Of a stretch of DNA of 64,000 nt, positions 26,759 through 35,773 are shown in pieces. The DNA comes from JALORV01 sp963702595 (GTDB lineage Bacteria > Pseudomonadota > Gammaproteobacteria > Burkholderiales > Burkholderiaceae_F): assembly GCA_963702595.1 (NCBI GenBank), contig CAVPDC010000022.1, positions 186,001 to 250,000 on the forward strand. The letters run 5' to 3'. The notes beneath the pieces were generated by a model. That model ran no database searches. It saw only the letters and a program-made list of their open reading frames with translations, and was not told the DNA's origin. The translations under genes and the position numbers were made by a program. Positions within the stretch are counted from its first letter, which is position 1. Each line of letters begins with the position of its first letter.

Positions 26759-28285
26759 ATGCCCGCACAAGAGTATCTGCGCCGCATCCTGACAGCGCGC
26801 GTGTACGACGTCGCGATTGAATCGCCGCTCGAAGAGGCGCCGAGGCTATCCGAGCGTACCCACAATCGCGTGCTGCTCAAGCGCGAGGACCTGCAACCCG
26901 TCAAGAGCTTCAAGCTGCGCGGTGCCTATAACAAGATGGCGCGCCTGCCGCGCGATCAGCTGAAGCGTGGCGTCATCGCGGCGTCGGCCGGCAACCATGC
27001 ACAGGGGGTGGCGCTGGCGGCGCAGAAACTCGGCTGCCGCGCGGTCATCGTCATGCCGGTCACCACGCCGCAGGTCAAGGTGGAGGCGGTGGCGGCACGC
27101 GGTGCCGAGGTTGTGCTGCACGGCGACTCGTACTCGGACGCCTACACGCATGCGCTGGAACTGCAGTCCAAAAAGAAGCTGACGTTTGTGCATCCGTTCG
27201 ACGACCCGGACGTCATCGCGGGCCAGGGCACGATCGCGATGGAGATCCTGCGCCAGCACCATCCGGTCGAGCACGGCCCGATTTACGCGGTGTTCGTCGC
27301 CATCGGCGGCGGCGGACTGATCTCCGGTATCGCGGCCTACATCAAGGCACTCGCGCCCGAGGTGAAGGTCATCGGCGTGCAGACAGTGGATTCGGATGCG
27401 ATGGCTCGTTCGATCGCCGCCGGCCGCCGTGTCACGTTGCACGAGGTGGGGCTCTTCTCCGACGGCACCGCCGTGCGCCAGGTCGGCGAGGAGACGTTCC
27501 GCCTGTGCCGCCAGTTCGTCGACGAGATCGTGCTGGTCGACACCGATGCGATCTGCGCCGCGATCAAGGACGTGTTCCAGGACACGCGCTCGATCCTCGA
27601 GCCGGCTGGCGCGCTGGCGATCGCAGGTATGAAGGCCTACGCCGCGCGCGAGAAGCTCAAGGGCAAGACGCTGGTGGCGATCGCCTGCGGTGCCAACATG
27701 AACTTCGATCGCCTGCGCTTCGTCGCCGAGCGCACCGAGGTCGGCGAGGCGCGCGAAGCGCTCTTCGCCGTCACGATCCCCGAGGAGCGCGGCAGCTTCA
27801 GGCGGTTCTGCGAACTGGTCGGCCAGCGCAGTGTCACCGAGTTCAACTACCGTATCAGCGATGCCGCGGCAGCCCAGGTCTTCGTCGGCATCAGCACGAC
27901 CAGCGCCGGGGACAACGAGAAGCTGGCAAAGAGCTTTCGTCATAACGGCTATTCCACCGTCGACCTGACGCACGACGAGTTGGCGGCCGAACACGTGCGC
28001 TACATGGTCGGCGGCAAGAGCGCACTCGCGGAAGGCGAACGGGTCTACCGTTTTGAATTCCCGGAGCGGCCCGGCGCGCTGATGAAGTTCCTCACCAGCA
28101 TGGCCCCCAGCTGGAACATCTCGATGTTCCATTACCGCAACCAGGGCGCCGACTATTCGCGGGTGCTGGTCGGGCTGCAGGTGCCGCACGCCGAACGCCG
28201 CGCCTTCGCGACGTTCCTCGAAGACCTGGGCTATCGCCACTGGGACGAGACCGAGAATCCGGCCTATCGATTGTTTCTCGCCTGA
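26759..28285 (+). CDS. ilvA: Threonine ammonia-lyase, biosynthetic (IlvA)
   Basis: Deaminates threonine to 2-oxobutanoate, the committed step of isoleucine synthesis. The ATG at 26759 follows a strong GGAGGAGAG. The PLP lysine is Lys52 in KSFKLRGAYNKM. The phosphate-binding loop GGGGLISGIA and SAGNHAQGVALAAQ are present. Residues about 330-508 form the two ACT-like regulatory modules (VTIPEERGSFRRFCELVG and FEFPERPGALMKFL), so isoleucine feedback inhibition is expected. Length 508 matches the biosynthetic form. Confidence 0.97.
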   Translation: MPAQEYLRRILTARVYDVAIESPLEEAPRLSERTHNRVLLKREDLQPVKSFKLRGAYNKMARLPRDQLKRGVIAASAGNHAQGVALAAQKLGCRAVIVMPVTTPQVKVEAVAARGAEVVLHGDSYSDAYTHALELQSKKKLTFVHPFDDPDVIAGQGTIAMEILRQHHPVEHGPIYAVFVAIGGGGLISGIAAYIKALAPEVKVIGVQTVDSDAMARSIAAGRRVTLHEVGLFSDGTAVRQVGEETFRLCRQFVDEIVLVDTDAICAAIKDVFQDTRSILEPAGALAIAGMKAYAAREKLKGKTLVAIACGANMNFDRLRFVAERTEVGEAREALFAVTIPEERGSFRRFCELVGQRSVTEFNYRISDAAAAQVFVGISTTSAGDNEKLAKSFRHNGYSTVDLTHDELAAEHVRYMVGGKSALAEGERVYRFEFPERPGALMKFLTSMAPSWNISMFHYRNQGADYSRVLVGLQVPHAERRAFATFLEDLGYRHWDETENPAYRLFLA

Positions 28286-28297
28286 CGGAGGTCGCCT

Positions 28298-28774
28298 GTG
28301 CTGCGTCCGATCCTGAATGCCAGCCGTTACCTCGTCATCGCGGCGGTCGTCGGTTCACTCGCGGCCTCGCTCGCGCTATTCGCCTACGGCCTGGCTGAAA
28401 CGGTCCTCGTGATCGTGCAGGCGATCGCCAAGGCCGAAGTCAGCAGCAAGGGCGCCAAGGCGCTGGCACTCGAGTTCATCGAGATTGTCGATCTTTTTCT
28501 GCTCGGGACCGTGCTGTTGATGATCTCGCTCGGGCTCTACGAGCTGTTCATCAGTTCGGATCTCAAGCTGCCGGAGTGGCTTCAGATCCGCACCTTCGAC
28601 GATCTCAAGCTGAAACTGGTCGGTGTCGTCATCGTTGTCCTGGCGGTCCTGTTCCTTGGTCATGTCGTCGCCTGGAATGGCGAGCGCGACCTGCTGCGTC
28701 TCGGAGCAGGGATCGCGGCCGTCATCGCGGCATTGACCTACTTCCTGTCGACCTCCAAGGGCGGCAAGGGCTGA
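28298..28774 (+). CDS. YqhA family inner-membrane protein (UPF0114)
   Basis: A 158-residue protein with about four hydrophobic helices. Family features are LNASRYLVIAAVVGSLAASL at the N-terminus, the central ALEFIEIVDLFLLGTVLLMI and FDDLKLKLVGVVIVVLAVLF. The GTG start at 28298 follows GGAGG at a good distance and lies 12 bp after ilvA, so it is probably co-transcribed. Function unknown. Confidence 0.9.
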   Translation: MLRPILNASRYLVIAAVVGSLAASLALFAYGLAETVLVIVQAIAKAEVSSKGAKALALEFIEIVDLFLLGTVLLMISLGLYELFISSDLKLPEWLQIRTFDDLKLKLVGVVIVVLAVLFLGHVVAWNGERDLLRLGAGIAAVIAALTYFLSTSKGGKG

Positions 28775-28939
28775 CCGCGGCGCTCCTGAGGCCGCGGGGG
28801 TGAGATGGGCGACAGCCCAATGCCGCCGTCGAATTTTCCGCACTTCCGTCGTTGAAACTGCTGCAGCGCGTGCGGTAGCGGACAGCCAAGATGCGTCCGG
28901 TGCGGTGTTCGCCGGACACTCAACCGGGCGGGGGCCGAT

Positions 28940-29236
28940 ATGAACGCGATGACCGACGAGGCCATGGCACTCAGCGTGACCGAGGCGACGATGCAGGACT
29001 GGCTGACGGCGATGACGCTACTGCGCGAGGCGCCTGAGCCGGTCGCCGCACCGCGGGCCGTGCTCTGGCCGGAGGACGTGCAGCCGGTAACCCGGCGCGT
29101 TGCAGCCGTGACGAGCCGACGTCGGGTCGCTCCCGTGCCCGCTATCCCCGACCCGGCACCGCTCCGCGTTGCAGGGGCCGGCACCGTCTACTGGTGGCTG
29201 CTGGCCCTGGCGTTGGCAGCAGCGCTGGTGATCTGA
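28940..29236 (+). CDS. Hypothetical small protein with C-terminal membrane helix
   Basis: A 98-residue frame with an acidic N-terminus (MTDEAMALSVTEATMQDWL), a Pro/Arg/Val-rich middle and a C-terminal hydrophobic helix (WWLLALALAAALVI) that would anchor it by its tail. No family was recognised. Support is limited to the sensible composition and the gap in which it sits; the upstream start region has only a weak purine stretch. Confidence 0.45.
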   Translation: MNAMTDEAMALSVTEATMQDWLTAMTLLREAPEPVAAPRAVLWPEDVQPVTRRVAAVTSRRRVAPVPAIPDPAPLRVAGAGTVYWWLLALALAAALVI

Positions 29237-29360
29237 GTTCGAAGCGGGCGCGGGCGCGCAACCGCGCCGCGGCTCACGGGCCGCGGGGATGCGGCGCCGG
29301 GAAGGCTTGCGCTGCAGCGGCACGCCTCCATATTCCGGTGAATGTTGCCGGGAGTCCGAT

Positions 29361-29804
29361 GTGGTTAGCACCGTTCATGCCGCGCCGATACGCGATCACG
29401 CCGAGCGCAGGCGACTCGCGCGCGAGCGCCTGATCCGGATTTCTCACCTGATGGATGCTGCGATCGAGGTGCCGGTTCTGCGCACGCGCGTGGGACTGGA
29501 CGCTGTGCTGGGACTGGTCCCGGTGGCGGGCGACCTGCTCTCCGTTGGCATCGGCCTTTTCCTGGTGGCACAGGCGCGCGAACTGGGCGCCTCGCGCTGG
29601 CTGCAGGCGAGGATGATCGGCAATCTTCTGGCCGACGCTGCGTTGGGTGCAGTCCCGCTGGCCGGGGACATCGCCGACGTCTACTTCCGCGCGCACCTGC
29701 GCAACCTCAAGCTGCTGCAGAAAGAACTCGGCGAGCCGTACCTCGACGCGGCGGACGCGCCGCGCAGCCATCAACGCGGCCGGTCCCGCGATGGCATTCG
29801 ATAG
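29361..29804 (+). CDS. DUF4112 family membrane protein
   Basis: A 147-residue protein from the GTG at 29361, preceded by GGGAGT. The DUF4112 core is clear: ISHLMDAAIEVPVLRTRVG, LDAVLGLVPVAGDLLSVGI and NLLADAALGAVPLAGDIAD, with two or three membrane segments. An ATG at 29289 would add 24 unrelated residues. Function unknown. It converges with the YbaN-type gene, overlapping its end by 34 bp. Confidence 0.88.
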   Translation: MVSTVHAAPIRDHAERRRLARERLIRISHLMDAAIEVPVLRTRVGLDAVLGLVPVAGDLLSVGIGLFLVAQARELGASRWLQARMIGNLLADAALGAVPLAGDIADVYFRAHLRNLKLLQKELGEPYLDAADAPRSHQRGRSRDGIR

Positions 29805-30187
29805 AGCCACACGGCGAGGCCGACCCCCATCACCGCCAGCAATCCCTTCAGCCACAGCGGCTTGACGAAGAACACGATCGAGGTGCCGAGCGTCAGCGAC
29901 ATCAGCACGACGGCGGTGATCTTGGTCCGGTAGGGAATGCTGTGGTGTCGCCGCCATTCGAGGATGATCGGACCGAACGTGCGGTTCGCGAGCAACCATT
30001 CGTAGAAGCGGCGCGAGCCGCGGGCATAGCAGGCGGCAGCGAGCAGGACGAAGGGGGTCGTGGGTAGCAGCGGCAGGAAGATCCCGGCCACGCCCAGCGC
30101 GAGCGCGACCGTCCCGGCGGTGAGGAAGAAAGCCCGCGCCCACGGCGAACGGTGTTCGCCGGGGCCGTCGTGCAGTTCAGCCTTCAA
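29771..30187 (-). CDS. YbaN family (DUF454) inner-membrane protein
   Basis: A 138-residue protein with the DUF454 signature LALGVAGIFLPLLPTTPFVL and ARGSRRFYEWLLANRTFGP, plus two more helices. The start is a TTG at 30187 overlapping the stop of the upstream gene as TTGA. No ATG or GTG in frame would preserve the conserved N-terminus. Function unknown. The 3' end overlaps the convergent DUF4112 gene. Confidence 0.88.
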   Translation of the reverse strand: MKAELHDGPGEHRSPWARAFFLTAGTVALALGVAGIFLPLLPTTPFVLLAAACYARGSRRFYEWLLANRTFGPIILEWRRHHSIPYRTKITAVVLMSLTLGTSIVFFVKPLWLKGLLAVMGVGLAVWLYRMPSRDRPR

Positions 30188-32208
30188 CGCGCGTCCTGCC
30201 CGGCGACGGCAGCGGGCAGCGTGTCGCGTGGAGGCCAGAGGAACTCGCCTGGATGCTCGACGAGCTGCCGTCGGATGGCGCGATACACACGCGCACGGTC
30301 GCCCGCCGAGATGTCGACAGCGCGCATCGCCACCCGGAGCGCGAGGCCGAAGCTGACGCCGACGTTCAGCGCGCCGATCAACGCGAGACCCGCCACGGCC
30401 AGCCAGAACGGTGACGACGTCAGGGACGGCAGGCCGAGAGAGAAGACGGCGGCCGCTACCTGGCCGGTGGACAGCGTCACGTGGCGCACTTCCATCGGCA
30501 GGCCGAAGAACGCAAAGATCACGGGTGTCAGTCCGAGCAGCACGCCGAGCCCGATGTTGCCAGCCAGTCCGGCAATGTTGTCGCGCCACCAGTCCGCGCG
30601 GCGGAGCGCTTCCTCGACCCCAAGTCGGTGGACCCGGCGATGATTCGTCGCGAGCGCCGCGTGCAGCTGGCGCACGGTGAACACGTTGTCGGCCCAGCCC
30701 GAGAAGAGCCCCGAAAGCCACAGCAGCACGCCGGTGTACGCCGCGAACAGGAACGAGGGTCCGAGGATCGACTGCGCCCGCAGCACGTCGCGCGCCTTCT
30801 GCTCCGACAGCGGCCCCGTGCCTTCGACCAGCCACCACAGGAGTGCGATCGCCAGCACGACAGGCGCGACGGCCAGCAGGTTGCCGAAGACCGAGGCCAC
30901 CTGCGACCGGACCAGCGCCGCACTTTCGGCGACGAGGGCATCCATCTGCCCGGCGCTACCGAGGTCCCGCATGCGTGCGGCCAGCGCCGGTGCCGTCATG
31001 GCCGGCTGCTTTGTTGCGACGGTGAAGTGCGCAAGCGCGATCAGCACGAACACGCCGGCGTAGTTCAGCGAGGCGAAGAAGCCCTCCCAGAAGAGCGGCA
31101 TGTGAGCCGCGGTGATCGCGAACTTCAGGTACACGGCAATCGCCATCAGGGCGCCACCGCCTGCGCTGATGGCGAGCATGTTCCGGTACTGCGCGCGAGT
31201 GCCGGCGATATAGTGCTCGCCGGTCTCGGCGTTGCGCTCGGCAATGCGTCGCGACAGCAGGCGCATGTTTTCGCGCCACAGCGCGCGCACGCCCTGGAAG
31301 CGGCGCTCGACGCGCACCAGGTTCATCACATCCCGCAACACGTTCAGCGGGTCTTCGTCGTCGAGCCACTGCTCGAGCAGCGCAATGCGATCGAGCTGGG
31401 CCCGGGTACGCTCCGTCCTGTAGAAGAGATCGACCGAGACCCCGGTCTCGGCATGGCGCGCGTGCACCGTGTCGAGCAGTTGCCGGCAGTCGCGCACAAG
31501 ATGCTGCAGCTCGTCGCGCGCAACTGCGTCGCGCGCGGCCAGGTACGCTTCGACGGCAGCCACCAGCTTGCCGAACGGGCTTTCCAGCGCACTGCTGTCG
31601 GCGAAGCGCCGCCTCATTTCCGACGCCAGGCCGACCGCCTGCGCTTCGGAAGCCAGCGTGAGCATCGCGGCGCCGAGTTCCAGATCCATGCTCGCGGAGG
31701 TCTCAGCGCCGACAAACAAATGCGCCAGGCGCCGCGCGTCCTCGCCGGGCAGCAGGTCGATCCACGCCATCGTTCTCGTCCGGCCCAGCACCACACTGGC
31801 GAGCGTCGATGGCTCGCGCCGGAAGTCCGGCTGCGGCAGCACCAGCGCCAGGCACCGCTCCCAGAGCTCGCGAACGAAGCCGGCGCGGCGCGGAATGCCG
31901 CCGACACTGGCGAACTGCTCCAGGTCGAGGTCTTCGGCGAGCCGGCAAAAGACGTCGCGGACCGCGCGACCGCCGTCCGTGTCGCGTTCCGCGACCTGTA
32001 GCAGAAAGCGCACCCGGGTATGAGCGCGCGCAATGGCCGGGTCGCTCACTTCGGCGCCGAGATCCTTCTCGATCCAGCGCAGGGCGGAGCGGATCCAGTC
32101 GATGCGCTCGATGTAGCTGCGCGCGCGGATCGCCGCCGCGATCAGCTGATCGAGCTCAGGCGTCTCGGCCGCGACGTCGGCCTGGCGCCGTCGAAAGGGC
32201 CAGCGCAT
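30184..32208 (-). CDS. Gcr family protein (annotated 'site-specific recombinase'; membrane protein)
   Basis: A 674-residue protein of the COG4389 group, found mainly in betaproteobacteria and usually annotated as a site-specific recombinase. The N-terminal half is helical and soluble (SYIERIDWIRSALRWIEKDL). The C-terminal half has about seven hydrophobic helices (MAIAVYLKFAIT, YAGVFVLIALAHFTV, VVLAIALLWWLV, IGLGVLLGLTPVIFAFFGLP). No serine- or tyrosine-recombinase active site is visible, so the name is doubtful and a membrane function is more likely. Its stop overlaps the TTG of the YbaN gene. Confidence 0.85.
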   Translation of the reverse strand: MRWPFRRRQADVAAETPELDQLIAAAIRARSYIERIDWIRSALRWIEKDLGAEVSDPAIARAHTRVRFLLQVAERDTDGGRAVRDVFCRLAEDLDLEQFASVGGIPRRAGFVRELWERCLALVLPQPDFRREPSTLASVVLGRTRTMAWIDLLPGEDARRLAHLFVGAETSASMDLELGAAMLTLASEAQAVGLASEMRRRFADSSALESPFGKLVAAVEAYLAARDAVARDELQHLVRDCRQLLDTVHARHAETGVSVDLFYRTERTRAQLDRIALLEQWLDDEDPLNVLRDVMNLVRVERRFQGVRALWRENMRLLSRRIAERNAETGEHYIAGTRAQYRNMLAISAGGGALMAIAVYLKFAITAAHMPLFWEGFFASLNYAGVFVLIALAHFTVATKQPAMTAPALAARMRDLGSAGQMDALVAESAALVRSQVASVFGNLLAVAPVVLAIALLWWLVEGTGPLSEQKARDVLRAQSILGPSFLFAAYTGVLLWLSGLFSGWADNVFTVRQLHAALATNHRRVHRLGVEEALRRADWWRDNIAGLAGNIGLGVLLGLTPVIFAFFGLPMEVRHVTLSTGQVAAAVFSLGLPSLTSSPFWLAVAGLALIGALNVGVSFGLALRVAMRAVDISAGDRARVYRAIRRQLVEHPGEFLWPPRDTLPAAVAGQDAR

Positions 32209-32214
32209 GTGGCC

Positions 32215-33144
32215 TTACTCCGCCTCCGCGAAGCGGATGACGCCCGCGGTCGGCTCGGCCTCAGGCTCACAGGGGTCCTCGTCGAACGCGATGTCACCGT
32301 CAGCCCGCGGTTCACCGGTCACCTTCAGGCCCGCGAAGTCGAACAGCCTGCTGTCCATCAGGTGTGACAGCGTGATGCGCGAAAGCGCGTTGAACGTGTT
32401 CTCGACGCGCCCGGGGTGGAGCCGCTCCCAATCGAGCAGCATGCGCTTGACTTCCTTGCGCTTGAGATTGTCCTGCGAGCCGCAGAGATTGCAGGGAATG
32501 ATCGGGAACTGTCTGACCTGCGCGTAGCGCGCGAGATCGGCTTCCTTCACGTAGGCGAGCGGCCGGATCACGACATTGCGCCCGTCGTCCGAAACCAGCT
32601 TGGGCGGCATGGCCTTGAGCCGACCGCCATAGAACAAGTTGAGGAAGAAGGTGCCCAGAATGTCGTCGCGATGGTGGCCGAGCGCGATCTTCGTCGCGCC
32701 GAGTTCGCCCGCCACCCGGTAGAGGATCCCGCGCCGCAGGCGCGAGCACAGCGAGCAGAAGGTCTTGCCCGCCGGGATCACGCGCGTGACGACCGAGTAG
32801 GTGTCCTGCGTCTCGATATGAAAGTCGATGCCGCGCGCACGCAGATACCGTGGCAACACGTCGTCGGGGAAGCCCGGCTGCTTCTGGTCGAGGTTCACGG
32901 CGACGATCTCGAAGCGGACCGGCGCGCGGTCGCGCAGCAGCAGCAGCACCTCGAGCAGGCTGAAGCTGTCTTTGCCGCCGGACAGGCAGACCATCACCTT
33001 GTCACCGGACTCGATCATGTTGAAGTCGGAGATCGCCTGACCGGTCAGGCGCAACAGGCGCTTCTCGAGCTTGACGTTCTCGCGCGCGGCCCGCTCAGTG
33101 GCCTGCCGCTCGGAGGTCGCAGCGTCGGGCTGCGGCGTGCTCAC
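32215..33144 (-). CDS. ttcA: tRNA 2-thiocytidine biosynthesis protein TtcA
   Basis: Thiolates C32 in certain tRNAs using ATP and an iron-sulfur cluster. The PP-loop SGGKDS is at residues 55-60. Two CxxC pairs that hold the cluster are CSLCSRLRRG and CNLCGSQDNLKR. GHHRDDILGTFFLNLFYGG is also present. The 309-residue length fits. Its ATG overlaps the folB stop (ATGA), so it is in an operon with folB and folM. Confidence 0.97.
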   Translation of the reverse strand: MSTPQPDAATSERQATERAARENVKLEKRLLRLTGQAISDFNMIESGDKVMVCLSGGKDSFSLLEVLLLLRDRAPVRFEIVAVNLDQKQPGFPDDVLPRYLRARGIDFHIETQDTYSVVTRVIPAGKTFCSLCSRLRRGILYRVAGELGATKIALGHHRDDILGTFFLNLFYGGRLKAMPPKLVSDDGRNVVIRPLAYVKEADLARYAQVRQFPIIPCNLCGSQDNLKRKEVKRMLLDWERLHPGRVENTFNALSRITLSHLMDSRLFDFAGLKVTGEPRADGDIAFDEDPCEPEAEPTAGVIRFAEAE

Positions 33145-33539
33145 GCGGCGTCCTTGAAGTGCAGCACCTCGATGCCGACCGCGTCGACATCGGCGTAGAC
33201 GTCCGGCTTCTCGCTCGAGACCCGCACCGCGCGTACGGCCGGGTGCGCCAGCAGGCTGCGCGCGATGTCGTCGACCAGCGTCTCCTGCAGGTTGATGTGG
33301 CCCTGCTCGATCCGGTGGCGGATCGTCACGCGGATGAAGTCGTAGTCGACAACCTCGTGGATGCGGTCATGACGCGGTGTTGACAGTGCCAACGGCACAT
33401 AGAGGTCGACATTTAAGGCCAGGCGCTGTGCGCCGGCCTTCTCGAATGCGTGGATGCCGATGTTCGCGTCGACGACGTAGTTGCGCAGGAACAGCCGCCG
33501 GCAGTCGGCGAGCCGCGGGTCCATCAGCCGGGAACTCAT
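33141..33539 (-). CDS. folB: Dihydroneopterin aldolase FolB
   Basis: Converts dihydroneopterin to hydroxymethyl-dihydropterin and glycolaldehyde in folate synthesis. The 132-residue protein has the family pattern VVDANIGIHAFEKAGAQRL, DRIHEVVDYDFIRVTI, INLQETLVDDIA (catalytic-site Glu) and VSSEKPDVYADVDAVGIEV. It overlaps folM (ATGA) upstream and ttcA downstream. Confidence 0.95.
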   Translation of the reverse strand: MSSRLMDPRLADCRRLFLRNYVVDANIGIHAFEKAGAQRLALNVDLYVPLALSTPRHDRIHEVVDYDFIRVTIRHRIEQGHINLQETLVDDIARSLLAHPAVRAVRVSSEKPDVYADVDAVGIEVLHFKDAA

Positions 33540-34339
33540 ACGGCGGCCGGCGGCATGGCCGGTTCGGTGAGGAACATTACGTCGCGCGGGCTGGCGGCGA
33601 GGTGCTGTCCACCGTCCACCAGCAAGGTCGTCCCGGTGATGGCCGGTGCCTTGGCGAGGAACACCACAGCCGCCGCCACATCGTCGGGCTGGCTCGACCG
33701 TCCGAGCGGAGTGCGCCTGTGGGACTGCTCGAACCCGGCCTCTGTCTGGTCACCGGACGGCAGCGTGATGCCGGGTGCCACGCCGACCACACGCACCTTC
33801 GGCGCGAGCGCCATCGCGAGCAGGCGCGTGGCTTCCGCCAGGGCCGACTTCGATAGCGTGTAGGAGAGGAAGTCCGGGTTGGGATTCCACAGTTTCTGGT
33901 CGAGCAGGTTGATCACCACTCCACGGTCGTGTTCCGGCAGGGCCGCATGCAGCGCCTGCGCCAGCAGCACCGGTGCCGCCACGTTCGAACGCATGCTGCG
34001 CACCAGGTTTTCGACGCTGAAAGTGGCGGCGTCGTCGTACTCAAACAGCGACGCATTGTTGACGACACAGGTCACGTCGCCGAGTTCATGTACGCATTCA
34101 GCGAGCAGGCTGCGTACGCCGGCTTCCACGGCGAGGTCCCGGTTCACGGCGATCGCACGCCGGCCGAGCGCTTCGATCGCCTCGACCGTGGCAAGCGCTT
34201 CGTCGCGCGACGTGGCGTAATGCACGGCAATATCCCAGCCATCGCGGGCGAGCGCCAGCGCGATCTCGCGACCGATACGCCGCGCCGCGCCCGTGACGAG
34301 CGCCGCGCCGGCAGACTTGCTTCTGCGGCGTTGGACCAT
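33536..34339 (-). CDS. folM: Pteridine reductase / dihydromonapterin reductase (FolM type SDR)
   Basis: Short-chain dehydrogenase that reduces pterins with NADPH. The pteridine-reductase form of the nucleotide loop, TGAARRIG (T-G-x3-R-x-G), replaces the usual TGxxxGxG. NNASLF, the active-site YTLSKSAL (Tyr/Lys) and PLGRSSQPDDVAAAVVFL follow. The ATG at 34339 gives 267 residues. The FolB neighbour supports the pterin substrate. Divergent from the frameshifted methyltransferase gene. Confidence 0.92.
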   Translation of the reverse strand: MVQRRRSKSAGAALVTGAARRIGREIALALARDGWDIAVHYATSRDEALATVEAIEALGRRAIAVNRDLAVEAGVRSLLAECVHELGDVTCVVNNASLFEYDDAATFSVENLVRSMRSNVAAPVLLAQALHAALPEHDRGVVINLLDQKLWNPNPDFLSYTLSKSALAEATRLLAMALAPKVRVVGVAPGITLPSGDQTEAGFEQSHRRTPLGRSSQPDDVAAAVVFLAKAPAITGTTLLVDGGQHLAASPRDVMFLTEPAMPPAAV

Positions 34340-34415
34340 GAACACTCCGGAAGGCCGCAAGTGTAGCGGGCGGACTTCGCGCCGACGGTCAGGCCCTTGG
34401 CTACCATGCCGGTCG

Positions 34416-35565
34416 ATGCCGCTTCGACATTCTTCACTCCCCGAGCCTTCGACCGAACAGAGAGAGCACAGCCAACGGCTGCGCGCACTGGTCGCGTCCG
34501 ACATCCGCGCAAACGGCGGCTGGATACCGTTCGATCGCTACATGCGGCAGGTTCTGTATGCGCCAGGGCTCGGCTACTACAGCGCGGGCACAACCAAGCT
34601 GGGCGATGCCACAGCCGGTGGCGATTTCGTCACCGCGCCCGAGATATCGCCACTGTTTGCACAGGCGCTCGCCGCCCAGGTCGCGCAGATCTTCGAACAC
34701 ATGCCGGCGCAGATCGTCGAGTTCGGCGCAGGCTCCGGCCGGCTCGCGTCGGACCTGATCGCGGCATTGCGCGCACGGGGTGTGGCATGTGCACGCTACG
34801 CGATCGTCGAGGTCTCTCCCGACCTGCGCCAGAGGCAGCAGCAGCGGCTTGCGCAAGCACCGGTCGAGTGGCTCGACGCCCCGCCGGACGGGTTCGAGGG
34901 CGTCATGCTTGCCAATGAAGTGCTCGATGTCATGCCGGTCCGCCTTTTCGCGAGGCGCGGCGGCAGCATTGTCGAGCGCGGGGTCGGGTTGCGGGACGAG
35001 CGCTTCGTGCTCGATAGAGCACGAGGCGCCACCCGAACTGCGGACCGCCGTCGCGGAAATCGAGCGCGACGTTGGAGAACTGCCCGCGGATTACGTCTCG
35101 GAGATCGGCTTCGAGGCGCGTGCCTGGGTGGCCTCGGTAGGCGACTGGCTGCGGCGTGGCGTCCTGCTCGCAGTCGACTACGGTTTTCCGCGCCGCGAGT
35201 ACTACCACCCCCAGCGACTGATGGGCACGATCATGTGTCATTACCGTCACCGTGCACATGCCGACCCCTTCTGGTGGCCGGGACTCAATGACCTTACCGC
35301 CCATGTCGACTTCAGCGCGATCGCCGAGGCGGCGCATGCGGCCGGACTCGGCGTCCTCGGCTACACGTCGCAGGCGCACTTCCTGCTCAATTGCGGGCTG
35401 ATCGATCGGCTCGGTGAGCACCACGTGCCCGCGAGCAGCGCCGCGGCGCACCGGCTTGTGTCGGAGGCCGAGATGGGAGAACTCTTCAAGGTGCTGGCGG
35501 TTGGTCGCGGAATCGACGTCCCGCTGGTCGGCTTTGCGCGGGGCGATCGCCTGCATCGCCTATAG
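34416..35565 (+). pseudogene. MidA/NDUFAF7-type SAM-dependent methyltransferase, frameshifted
   Basis: COG1565 methyltransferase family; the mitochondrial relative NDUFAF7 methylates an arginine in complex I. The first frame (from ATG 34416) encodes the N-terminus: GWIPFDRYMRQVLYAPGLGY, DFVTAPEISPLFAQAL, the SAM loop VEFGAGSGRLASDL and MLANEVLDVMPVRLF, to about RFVLD. The next frame carries the rest: EHEAPPELRTAVAEIERD, LLAVDYGFPRREYYHPQR, LTAHVDFSAIAEAA, ending RLHRL. Dropping one base near 35016 restores a single frame of about 382 codons. Either a real pseudogene or a sequence error. Confidence 0.85.
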
Positions 35566-35577
35566 ACTGAACATCTG

Positions 35578-35769
35578 ATGAAGTGGCTTCTCACCACCTT
35601 CCTGGCGCTCTTGATCCTGACAGCTCTGCAGCCCTGGCTGCAGAAGCTGGGCATCGGGCGGCTGCCCGGCGATCTCCGGTTCAAGGTCAACGGCAAGGAA
35701 GTGCTTCTGCCATTTGCCAGCACCGTCGTGCTGTCGTTGCTGTTGATGCTGCTGGCGTGGCTCTTCTGA
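35578..35769 (+). CDS. DUF2905 family small membrane protein
   Basis: A 63-residue protein with two membrane helices around the conserved GRLPGDLRFKVNGKEVLLPF. The family is short (60-75 residues) and its role is unknown. The ATG at 35578 lies 12 bp after the methyltransferase stop, so it probably belongs to the same transcript. Confidence 0.92.
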   Translation: MKWLLTTFLALLILTALQPWLQKLGIGRLPGDLRFKVNGKEVLLPFASTVVLSLLLMLLAWLF

Positions 35770-35773
35770 ATCC

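Noticed and set aside
26846..28240. 464-codon antisense frame over ilvA
   Set aside because: Same reason; the ilvA frame has the PLP lysine and both regulatory domains.
28775..28797. Hairpin CCGCGGC/GCCGCGG after the YqhA gene as a terminator
   Set aside because: Short stem with a 9-nt loop and no T-run; such GC pairs are frequent by chance in this sequence.
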